Assembly (NCBI GenBank): GCA_946997275.1
Contig: CAMPUN010000006.1
Span: 1-13,393 of the forward strand
Source: an uncultured Porphyromonas sp.
Lineage (GTDB): Bacteria; Bacteroidota; Bacteroidia; Bacteroidales; Porphyromonadaceae
Direction: 5' to 3'
DNA: 13,393 nucleotides
The notes beneath the pieces are model-generated. The model had not been told where the DNA came from. It searched no databases and saw only the letters and a program-made list of their open reading frames with translations. A program made the position numbers and the translations under genes. Shown in pieces: positions 8,001-13,393 of the stretch; within the stretch, counting starts at the first letter, position 1; each line of letters starts with the position of its first letter.

Positions 8001-9339
8001 GCGCATAGGCTCTCTGTACGGCTCAGATACAAACTGCGCTGATGCTCTATTTACATTTGAGGCATCTTGTCCTAATGGGTACAAGGTGGACAAATGGTTT
8101 GTTAACGGTATCAAGCAGGAGAGCACAGATGCTACGCTGAGCTATCAAACAGATCCATACGAGTACCAACTGAAGGTTGAGGTCAAGCTCCAGACTGAAA
8201 TCAAGCGCTATGCCGTAAGCCTCTCAGCAGATCCTTCAGACTATGCTCAAAGCACTCTTCTTAAGATCAAAAATGATAGTGGAGCATTTGAAGATCTAAC
8301 CACAGAGTTTGTATACGATGGAAGTACTGTACGGGCATATGTCAAGCCTATAGACGTTTGCAAGATAGACAAGTTTGTCGTCAATGGAAGCGACTTCCAA
8401 GGCTCCATAGTAGATGCTGGCGCCGATGGACAATACATCGAGCTGTCCATAAATAAGGACACAGATATTGTGGCAAAGATGATACATACGCACGATGTCA
8501 TAACCTTCGCTCCTAAGGGCGATAATGCTACTGCAGCAAAGGCTGAGATTATTGTCACAAAGCAGGAGAAAGACGATGCAGGTAACTGGATTGATGGCGA
8601 GTCTGTCAACAGTGGTGACCACCTAGCACCGGGACAACGAGTCAAGGTGCTTGCTAAGTATGACAAACGCTTTATCATCAAAAACTGGATAGTCAATGGT
8701 ACTACATGGACAGACTCCTCTGCAGGGGGTGTGGCCGAGGTATCGTATGACAACCCCATATTCCTAGAGATGCCTAGCAAGGGCGATCTGAACATAGCTG
8801 TCGAGCTCGAAAGAGCTAATATGGTATGCTTCTTAACAGTCCCCGAGGGTGTTGCTGATGGGGATAAGGACAAGTTCTCACTAACTGTCAGTCTAGACGG
8901 CAAGGTCCTAAGAGGACAAGAGATGAGTCCTGGAGTAAAGGCTTACCACGTAGAGGGCATAGAGGGTAAGACCTTCAAGTGTGAAGCCAAGGCTATGCAA
9001 GGATATATACCACAGTGGACTGTCGATGGCAATAAGAGGTCTGAAAGCGACTTCGCCATAGATGTGACGGCAAAGAGAAATCTCACCATTCGTCTTGAGT
9101 TTGTCAAGGACAATGCCGTAGAGCAAATCTCTCAAGAAGTATCCGTCTATGGAGGAAACGGACAGATAACTATTGTAGCTCCCAGCCTAAGTCATTACAC
9201 CATCTACGATGTAAATGGCGCATTGATGACACAAGGCTGTATCGGAGCTTATACATCAGAGCAGATATCTGTCATCAGAGGAATATACGTTGTCGTCGTC
9301 AATGGAGTGTCTTACAAGATTTCTGTTGATATAGACTAA
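5062..9339 (+). CDS. Giant T9SS cargo protein with LRRs and InlB-B-like repeats
   Basis: This 1425-residue protein has a signal peptide (about 1-30, hydrophobic SLLLAFLMLFVPTLTIAV). Two similar modules follow, at about 94-205 and 235-350, each with an ENGDVYMPN / EGRDFYVKG strand and a later K-G-x-L...F stretch. A DPTFYGFSASD domain starts near 355, and a VRIDWGEGNGIEDVTLD segment (about 514-530) leads into leucine-rich repeats at about 570-705 (for example LTSIDLTRAKGLKKLQI). From about 840 to 1350 there are five repeats of roughly 100 residues, each with a W/F-x-V/I-N/D-G motif at 901, 1012, 1105, 1209 and 1319, resembling divergent InlB B-repeats. The end (about 1353-1425, with HYTIYDVNGALM and RGIYVVVVNG) is a T9SS type A sorting domain, but its last residues, KISVDID, are unusually acidic. 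A surface adhesin or binding protein is the likeliest role. It closes the operon, 20 nt after the lipoprotein gene and just before a strong hairpin. Confidence 0.87.
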   Translation: MKPIDTNRVCKSLLLAFLMLFVPTLTIAVNAVSYRSNLGSKTDPTRSEGAVLKGPEDVIFVAPEGTVSTYYMDLRVHDPAVGYINEYHNKVKVTFCENGDVYMPNMLFRNSIKGLMKGKLNDAKDRITFQNKMIIGWGANKQKYYYLRACDASGVLSTKDEFTFVIDKTSGTISGEDGLYLALYFGDDVTEYYAIAGDFKYTPQAYVDKQVDSYDFSYTKADDEGTVLNSKAKGYFEGRDFYVKGMNQKYPEAWMKGTLTDDSNVKFLSHQMAFVMKNDDPIVMIAVSKDATGKYTFQEGFELAYDQTAHTLKGLSGSDLIMANVYLNEDQTTNVYQVYNNLSLTLKPLKPATPKDPTFYGFSASDKEFTFVLPSEDVNGEALDTDFMTFRVFMDGKPYTFTKKSYPKLKSDEDLLDIPFAFHDYNTIYSSGFKRYIYFNDIPEGTETLGVEVKYQVKGVTNKSKQLVYNIKTNTSSYPGNEIENRAVFLFSAKSQAKASLHMEFVDPQQTVRIDWGEGNGIEDVTLDENGNVNHTFSKDVEDYHVVTVDVANVKILSGGDDYEGIPIGVREVNAPQLTDFSISNALIATPDIDFSHLSKLEAVSFNAISSFVAPSSLVSFSMSRSTVAGAPYLTSIDLTRAKGLKKLQIYQASHMLKEIDLTQNKELTSLMISGSSNLSMKPTLTTIKGVKELKNLTYCDLQYNALDFCNLISNQPKAASQYVFQYDNQRFAIPEDKVGIAKVDLSYLYEISDGLIEGTHQSTYDWYLAPETEYDPLYYQVDPSYYEEQNGVFTFKPGAFGEGVQRAKIVCKISNDAYPSYSNSYSAPITVSLVDDNHCFYVIDGAYASYVEPSYEAYTEKEENGQWVFDKRIDNGDKVEPGTHVAVKAVWDYEMIIDNWTINGKVVTDPAAEDKPFRGATLRFVMPEEGSVEVVPNFTAIKVSWKIIAPDGVTDEELDKFAIHVTKTQNGKKEIVSGQRIGSLYGSDTNCADALFTFEASCPNGYKVDKWFVNGIKQESTDATLSYQTDPYEYQLKVEVKLQTEIKRYAVSLSADPSDYAQSTLLKIKNDSGAFEDLTTEFVYDGSTVRAYVKPIDVCKIDKFVVNGSDFQGSIVDAGADGQYIELSINKDTDIVAKMIHTHDVITFAPKGDNATAAKAEIIVTKQEKDDAGNWIDGESVNSGDHLAPGQRVKVLAKYDKRFIIKNWIVNGTTWTDSSAGGVAEVSYDNPIFLEMPSKGDLNIAVELERANMVCFLTVPEGVADGDKDKFSLTVSLDGKVLRGQEMSPGVKAYHVEGIEGKTFKCEAKAMQGYIPQWTVDGNKRSESDFAIDVTAKRNLTIRLEFVKDNAVEQISQEVSVYGGNGQITIVAPSLSHYTIYDVNGALMTQGCIGAYTSEQISVIRGIYVVVVNGVSYKISVDID
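7579..9111 (+). repeat. Five tandem InlB-B-like protein repeats (within the 1425-aa gene)
   Basis: Five divergent modules of 93-111 residues are visible in the protein, marked by NWTING (W901), KWFVNG (W1012), KFVVNG (F1105), NWIVNG (W1209) and QWTVDG (W1319). Several begin with a strand followed by a D/P-rich turn and a K/Q-rich strand before the aromatic motif. They are too diverged to show as DNA repeats. Similar modules in Gram-positive and Bacteroidetes surface proteins are extended, stalk-like beta repeats. The third copy has Phe where the others have Trp. Confidence 0.6.
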
Positions 9340-9350
9340 GTCAAGTACAC

Positions 9351-9385
9351 AAGTAAGTCGGGGTGATTCTCACTCCGACTTACTT
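9351..9385 (+). terminator. Strong hairpin ending the three-gene operon
   Basis: AAGTAAGTCGGGGTGA (9351-9366) pairs with TCACTCCGACTTACTT (9370-9385) around a TTC loop. The 16-bp stem has one G-T wobble (9362-9374). It begins 12 nt after the stop of the giant gene. There is no clear U-tract, which is common in this phylum. It separates the operon from the following lipoprotein gene. In the rest of the gap to 9545 I find no convincing TAnnTTTG promoter. Confidence 0.8.
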
Positions 9386-9544
9386 ATCTTCACTCTGATC
9401 GGATGCGCCAAGAGAGCACAGCCTATCACAGAGGTTGTCGTAAGAGTCGACGTACGGTGCTTTAGTATAGACATTTGCTAGAGTGTCGTACCTCTTTTGT
9501 CTCTCTGTGGCGTTTCCGTGTCAAACTATTACTTTGAAAAGAAC

Positions 9545-10849
9545 ATGAGAATCCTATCAATTCAGACATATTGCCTCTTCCTTGTAGCGATACTTTTCTG
9601 TGCATGCCAGGAAGAGCCTCACATCTCAGAAGATCCAAATCAGGGTCATCAGGGACAGCAAGAGGTAGACCCCTCACGCGACCCTAGCGTTGTAGCTCAA
9701 GAAGTAGCACTACTGAAGCTCCTAGGTAAGGAGTCAGGGATAGCCTTTTCTACAACTATGCAGCCTGGGGATACCATATCCATCGGACTAGAGGCTCGCG
9801 GAGCTCTGCAGATAGAGGGTATGGAGCCTTCCCAATATTCGTCTCGATACCCCGATAAGAAAGAGTGGACTTGCTACACAATTACTGACACTGCTGTGGT
9901 TGTCAAAGGGGATGTGCGCACACTCAAATTACTGAAAATGCCTGTCAAGGCTATCGTCACATCCCAAGCGCCTAACCTAGAGGAGTGCGCTATAGTTATG
10001 TCATCACCGCTCTCAGAGCTAGATCTGTCACACAACAAGCAGCTACAGTCTATAGACATGCGTCATGTCAGACAGCTCCGTTGGATCGCACTACCCCAGT
10101 CCCCCACCTTCAAGATGTGTGACCTATCAGACTGCTCCTCTCTAAGCAAGATTGACTTTACTGGGTGTGAGAAGATAGAGGCTATAGACCTTACAAACAC
10201 TGCAGTGTCACAGCTAGACTTAACAAACAATGTCGAGCTCAGGATATTGTATCTAGCTCGTACACCCTGTCCATTGCCTAGTTTAAAGCATCTAAAGCAC
10301 CTAGAGGATCTGTGGATAGAGGAGAAAGGTCTCTTCACTCTAGACGTTACAGACCTCCCCGAGTCTTTGATCTTTTTGAATATCCGATGCAATAGGGTGT
10401 CGGGAGTCTTGGACCTATCTCATCTCAAGAAGCTAGAGATGTGTACCTGCAATGACAATCTGATCACAGAGCTTAAACTACATCATGTACCTACGCAGCT
10501 TTGGGCTCACAACAATCAGTTGACACAAATAGAAGTTCTAACTAGCGAGACACCTGACTACGTCAAGTGGAGTGAGGAGTTAGAGGGTCTTCCCTGCCTA
10601 TCTCTCTACAACAACAGGCTGTCGTCAGAAGTTACCAGTAGGCTTGCCAGCAAGCTCTTCGTTATTGAAAAGCCCACTTTTGGCATGGCCATCATTGCAT
10701 CTAGGGCTAGTTCGCTTGAGAAATACTCATTCTCTGGGAACTCTTTTGACCCTACAACCCTCGAAGAAATAAAGAGTAAAGGGTGGCAGCTGTGGGGTAT
10801 CACAACGAACGAGTTTGGCGGTGGTGGTATGGATCCAATTAGCTACTAG
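9545..10849 (+). CDS. Leucine-rich-repeat surface lipoprotein
   Basis: The ATG at 9545 is preferred over the TTG at 9497 because it begins directly with a lipoprotein signal (MRILS, then CLFLVAILFCAC). The acylated residue would be C21, followed by QEEPHISEDPNQ, an acidic stretch fitting surface export. The mature part of this 434-residue protein opens with a low-complexity Q/D/G linker. A short beta domain follows (about 60-130), then leucine-rich repeats at about 131-335 of the type LSELDLSHNKQLQSIDM and VSQLDLTNNVELRILYL. The C-terminus ends in a glycine run (EFGGGGMDPISY) and has no T9SS sorting domain. The order of a beta domain with a V-x-G step before the LRRs parallels residues of about 495-705 of the upstream 1425-aa protein, so the two may be distant relatives. 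A binding role at the cell surface is likely; the ligand is unknown. Confidence 0.86.
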   Translation: MRILSIQTYCLFLVAILFCACQEEPHISEDPNQGHQGQQEVDPSRDPSVVAQEVALLKLLGKESGIAFSTTMQPGDTISIGLEARGALQIEGMEPSQYSSRYPDKKEWTCYTITDTAVVVKGDVRTLKLLKMPVKAIVTSQAPNLEECAIVMSSPLSELDLSHNKQLQSIDMRHVRQLRWIALPQSPTFKMCDLSDCSSLSKIDFTGCEKIEAIDLTNTAVSQLDLTNNVELRILYLARTPCPLPSLKHLKHLEDLWIEEKGLFTLDVTDLPESLIFLNIRCNRVSGVLDLSHLKKLEMCTCNDNLITELKLHHVPTQLWAHNNQLTQIEVLTSETPDYVKWSEELEGLPCLSLYNNRLSSEVTSRLASKLFVIEKPTFGMAIIASRASSLEKYSFSGNSFDPTTLEEIKSKGWQLWGITTNEFGGGGMDPISY

Positions 10850-10919
10850 CAAGCAAAGTGTAGCCTATACTTCCGCTAGCCCCCGACCGTGCGTTCCTAG
10901 AATGGGTTCCTCGCCTCAT
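10839..10919 (-). CDS. Possible 26-codon minus-strand ORF
   Basis: On the minus strand an ATG at 10919-10917 opens 26 codons (begins MRRGTHSRNARSGASG, ends GYTLLASS) and stops with TAA at 10841-10839. The ORF overlaps the last codons of the LRR lipoprotein gene on the other strand. Its only support is a TACCTTTG promoter box 34 nt upstream. No ribosome-binding site is seen and I recognise no family. A non-coding or antisense RNA, or chance, is about as likely. Confidence 0.2.
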   Translation of the reverse strand: MRRGTHSRNARSGASGSIGYTLLASS

Positions 10920-10952
10920 TGGATTGTTTGATTTGCGAATTTGAGGACAGTG

Positions 10953-10960
10953 CAAAGGTA
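10953..10960 (-). promoter_or_regulatory. Minus-strand TACCTTTG -7 box
   Basis: Read on the minus strand, CTATTACCTTTGCAC contains TACCTTTG, a close match to the Bacteroidetes -7 element. No TTG is seen at the expected -33 position. Transcription would run toward the 3' end of the LRR lipoprotein gene, convergent with it. Confidence 0.35.
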
Positions 10961-11093
10961 ATAGAAGCGACAGTCAGACCTGCACTCTAGTGTACTCGAA
11001 ATCTGTCTGTAGTCTGCAAACGTTTCAACAGTCCACAAAGAAGAACCACAAAACGATCGATCCAAATCTGTAGGGTACAAAAAACGCAACCTA

Positions 11094-11109
11094 ATCCCTA
11101 AAGCTAGGG
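11094..11109. other. Small hairpin in the 10850-11330 intergenic stretch
   Basis: TCCCTA and TAGGGA form a 6-bp stem around an AAGC loop. The 481-nt stretch between the LRR lipoprotein gene and the Omp28-like gene holds this, the minus-strand promoter box and small ORF, and the promoter and leader of the next gene. I see no other coding sequence or RNA gene in it. Confidence 0.3.
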
Positions 11110-11190
11110 ACAGGAACTATTACACGAACCCTTTCATGCAACTAGGCTAAGGGTATTTACATGATCACCATCTGTTTTGACAGAAAACCT

Positions 11191-11198
11191 TACATTTG
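11191..11198 (+). promoter_or_regulatory. TACATTTG -7 box for the Omp28-like gene
   Basis: TACATTTG matches TAnnTTTG. A TTTTG at 11175-11179 is too close (11 nt) to serve as a standard -33 element, so this is only a half-match. Transcription would start near 11205, leaving a leader of about 125 nt. Confidence 0.4.
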
Positions 11199-11209
11199 TC
11201 TCCGCAAGA

Positions 11210-11227
11210 CATCTTCGTACTAAGATG
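11210..11227 (+). promoter_or_regulatory. Leader hairpin of the Omp28-like gene
   Basis: CATCTT (11210-11215) pairs with AAGATG (11222-11227) around a 6-nt loop, close to the predicted 5' end of the transcript. A second, weaker CTACC/GGTAG stem is possible at 11242-11259. These may stabilise the transcript; no known riboswitch is recognised. Confidence 0.3.
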
Positions 11228-11330
11228 AGGATGGCTTAAGACTACCTCTCTCTCGGTAGAGCAAGTAGGAGCTTCGGGCTTTACTCTTCAGTATCATGCG
11301 AAGACCACACCTTTTCAAACACTTTATCTT

Positions 11331-13235
11331 ATGAAACGAATGCCTACTCTATGGAGCTACCTCCTAACCCTCTTACTGGCAGTCACGATGAGTGCAGCGC
11401 AAGAGCCATCGGCACAGAGTCTGCTACGCTCGGAGGCTCCCACATCGCTACGTGCTGACAAGACGCTGTCAGGCTTTGGTTATGCAGATCGCAATGCGAC
11501 AAAGTTTAACTATATAGGTACCAAGAAGGATCTAGGGTCCTTCCTCTCTGAGTATATCAAGCTACCTGATGTGGGAGCCAACAAGATTACTAAAATCTCC
11601 TTTCCCGCAAATAAAGCCGATGCAGGAAACAGCTATATCATCATACTATCAGAGGATGGCAATACAACTCTCTATCAGCAGAAGTGTAGCATCATCCAGG
11701 GGGTCAATGAGATCGAACTCACGAAGCCCTTTGTCACCGAGGCGGGCAAGCGTTATCTAGTCGGCTTTGCTACGAAACCATTAGGTATAGACGATAAAGA
11801 CTTTGCAGTCCTCCCCTTTGACTTTGGATTAGATATTGAAGGGACTTCTTACTATGCGAGTACGATAGTGCCTTATCCATCAGAGGATAACGATGCCTTT
11901 ACCCTTAAGACCCCCAAGGGCTTAGGATCTGCTTGTATCTTCGTTACTCTTGAGGAGGAGACGAGGCTACAAACCTTAGCTTACATCATGAATGTGTCGG
12001 GTACGTTTGACCCTGCGGAAAAGGGGAAGGACATCACGACTAGATTCACAGTACGCAATATCGGTGTGACTGACATCACATCCTTTGATCTTACCTATCA
12101 GTTTGGTACGGGGGAGGTTAAGACGATACCCTATAGCCTCAAGACAAAGCTGGAGAGTGGGAAGACGGGTTATTATGCCTTTGACATTCCTGCAGAGGGT
12201 GACGCTCTTGGTGCAGTACACTTTGCTGTAGCGAAGGTCAATGGGGAGACTAACTTCTTTGCGAATCGGCGTCTTGATCTGCCCTTCCGTATTGGAGATA
12301 CTGAAGCAAATGCCATCCCGAGGAAGACTGTCCTAGTCGAGAGATTTACAGCAGAGTGGTGTACCTTCTGTCCAGGAGCGGACCCATTTGTCAATGCTGC
12401 AGTCAGGAGTCTCAGTGATGCGGGTCTTCGTGTCAGCTATGTGGGACATCACTTAGGCGACGATTTTGCACTGCCAGAGAGCTCACAGATATCCAGTTAC
12501 TTCCAGGGCAAAGGTATCCCAGCAATGGCTATCAATCGTGCTCCTCAAGGGCAGATCTCTCTTCTTATGCACCCTAGCAACTTTCAGGCGTCCTACTGGA
12601 CCAAGAAGCTGCTGGATGAGAAGCGGGGCGTCCGGATAGACAAAATTGAGCAGACGATCACAGGAGACAAGCTCCAGGTCGTCGTCAGTGGCGTGGCCTT
12701 CCAGAGGACCTTCGACCCCGAAAATCTATACCTGACGGTGATCCTTACAGAGGACAATGTCGCTGCTATAAAACAGCTTAATGGAGGAGCAAACTATAAG
12801 CACGATGCACTCCCTCGTCTCTTCCTGACGGATGCCTTTGGAGATCACTTGCACCCTGCAGCTGATGGCTCTTTTACCATGACTCTAGAGGGTACGCTAG
12901 ATGCTAAGTGGAAGAGAGAGCAGTGTAAAGTGGTAGCTTTCGCTCATGACAATCTCAAGAGCAGTCTCATGAGTAGACGTAATGTATATACCGCTGAGAG
13001 CACTTATCTAGGCGTTTCTCTTGCCAACGAGCCTGTAGCTCAGGCTCAGGCTCCAGTGGTCTCTGCCGAGGATGGCTATCTAAGCATAGTGGGAGATGTG
13101 GACTACTTCGAGCTTTATGATATGTCTGGAGCACTTGTCACGACGACCGTCGGGACACTACTGGAGCCTGGCGTTTATGTGATCCGTATCTTTAGCGATC
13201 TACGTGCCTATACCTCCAAGGTGATCGTTCGCTAG
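11331..13235 (+). CDS. Omp28-like thioredoxin-fold protein with T9SS sorting domain
   Basis: This 634-residue protein begins with a signal peptide (MKRMPTLWSYLLTLLLAVTMSA, cut probably after A22 or A23). Residues of about 40-205 form a beta domain (LSGFGYADRNATKF...) like those of other Porphyromonas secreted proteins, and about 210-305 resemble a CARDB-type Ig-like domain (FTVRNIGVTDITSFDLTY). The thioredoxin-like part starts at VLVERFTAEWCTFCPGA with W343, C344 and C347, and a candidate cis-proline at P397 (GKGIPAMAI). This layout matches the Omp28 family of Bacteroidetes outer-surface proteins. The end, with YFELYDMSGALV (592-603) and LEPGVYVIRI before KVIVR, is a T9SS type A sorting domain. 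A surface thiol-disulfide or redox role is plausible from the CxxC, but Omp28 proteins are best known as surface antigens, so activity is inferred. The gene is alone in its transcription unit and followed by a strong hairpin. Confidence 0.9.
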   Translation: MKRMPTLWSYLLTLLLAVTMSAAQEPSAQSLLRSEAPTSLRADKTLSGFGYADRNATKFNYIGTKKDLGSFLSEYIKLPDVGANKITKISFPANKADAGNSYIIILSEDGNTTLYQQKCSIIQGVNEIELTKPFVTEAGKRYLVGFATKPLGIDDKDFAVLPFDFGLDIEGTSYYASTIVPYPSEDNDAFTLKTPKGLGSACIFVTLEEETRLQTLAYIMNVSGTFDPAEKGKDITTRFTVRNIGVTDITSFDLTYQFGTGEVKTIPYSLKTKLESGKTGYYAFDIPAEGDALGAVHFAVAKVNGETNFFANRRLDLPFRIGDTEANAIPRKTVLVERFTAEWCTFCPGADPFVNAAVRSLSDAGLRVSYVGHHLGDDFALPESSQISSYFQGKGIPAMAINRAPQGQISLLMHPSNFQASYWTKKLLDEKRGVRIDKIEQTITGDKLQVVVSGVAFQRTFDPENLYLTVILTEDNVAAIKQLNGGANYKHDALPRLFLTDAFGDHLHPAADGSFTMTLEGTLDAKWKREQCKVVAFAHDNLKSSLMSRRNVYTAESTYLGVSLANEPVAQAQAPVVSAEDGYLSIVGDVDYFELYDMSGALVTTTVGTLLEPGVYVIRIFSDLRAYTSKVIVR

Positions 13236-13258
13236 TTGTGCGATAGCTTCTGCTCGTA

Positions 13259-13287
13259 TGAGACTGTTGCAAAAGTCAACAGTCTCA
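13259..13287 (+). terminator. Terminator-like hairpin after the Omp28-like gene
   Basis: TGAGACTGTTG (13259-13269) and CAACAGTCTCA (13277-13287) form a perfect 11-bp stem with a 7-nt loop, 24 nt after the stop codon. No U-tract follows directly, but the position fits a terminator. Confidence 0.65.
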
Positions 13288-13320
13288 CAATCTTGCTTGC
13301 AAGATTGTCCTGACTTTGCA
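13268..13320. repeat. Nested palindromes with competing pairings
   Basis: ACAATCTTGC (13287-13296) and GCAAGATTGT (13299-13308) form a second near-perfect palindrome abutting the first hairpin. In addition TGCAAAAGTCA (13268-13278), which includes the first hairpin's loop, can pair with TGACTTTGCA (13311-13320), with one bulged A. The third pairing competes with the base of the first or could form a pseudoknot with its loop. The compact multi-palindrome design is like an intergenic repeat element, though only one copy is in the window. Confidence 0.5.
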
Positions 13321-13326
13321 GAAAGG

Positions 13327-13393
13327 ATGAAGCGCAAAGCGCTAAGGGTGAGGTCTGAAGGGAGCATACCTCCGTATGTGACCGAAGCCGAAT
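13327..13393 (+). CDS. Possible 5' end of an ORF running off the window
   Basis: An ATG at 13327, preceded by AAAGG, opens 22 codons (begins MKRKALRVRSEGS, ends VTEAE) without a stop to the window edge. I recognise no family. The DNA contains AGCG...CGCT and CATAC...GTATG palindromes, so it could equally be part of a non-coding intergenic repeat continuing from the hairpins before it. Confidence 0.25.
   Translation, partial: MKRKALRVRSEGSIPPYVTEAE

Noticed and set aside
8247..8903. 218-codon open frame on the minus strand inside the giant gene
   Set aside because: It lies wholly inside a well-supported coding region with clear protein repeats, has no promoter, signal or recognisable domain, and is explained as an antisense shadow.
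7579..9111. Repeat region considered as a CRISPR or DNA-level tandem repeat
   Set aside because: The repetition is only at protein level, with units of about 100 residues and low identity; no regular DNA repeats or spacers are seen.

Overview
The window looks like chromosomal DNA from a Porphyromonas-type member of the Bacteroidales. The evidence is three large secreted proteins ending in type IX secretion (T9SS) type A sorting-domain-like C-termini, two lipoproteins with acidic residues just after the lipobox cysteine (a Bacteroidetes surface-export signal), promoters of the Bacteroidetes TAnnTTTG type, and start codons without Shine-Dalgarno sequences. The genus is an inference from gene content and style; no marker gene is present.

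Layout. Bases 1-1086 hold the 3' part of an AlgI/DltB-like membrane-bound O-acyltransferase in GC-rich DNA. A sharp drop in GC follows, and the first few hundred bases after it carry a frameshifted C-terminal remnant of an IS30-family transposase (about 1229-1418). A well-formed Bacteroidetes promoter (1456-1487) and a leader of about 300 nt with a bulged 12-bp hairpin precede a tight three-gene operon with 17- and 20-nt gaps: a 710-aa T9SS cargo protein, a 364-aa surface lipoprotein with a Fib_succ_major/DUF1566-like C-terminal region, and a 1425-aa T9SS cargo protein with paired N-terminal modules, leucine-rich repeats, five InlB-B-like repeats and a sorting domain. A strong 16-bp hairpin (9351-9385) ends this unit. 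A separately transcribed LRR lipoprotein (9545-10849) follows, then a 481-nt gene-poor stretch with a possible minus-strand promoter and 26-codon ORF, then a 634-aa Omp28-like thioredoxin-fold T9SS cargo protein (11331-13235). The window ends in a compact multi-palindromic element and a short open frame that runs off the edge.

How the genes may work together. Bases 1797-13235 look like a cell-surface module: three proteins expected to cross the outer membrane by T9SS and be attached there, and two lipoproteins probably displayed on the surface. LRR and InlB-like repeats suggest adhesion or binding, and the WCxxC Omp28-like protein suggests surface redox or disulfide chemistry. No ligand, enzyme activity or immune/defence function can be read from the sequence. 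The known families account for most domains; the combination and the large uncharacterised regions are the part that could be new.
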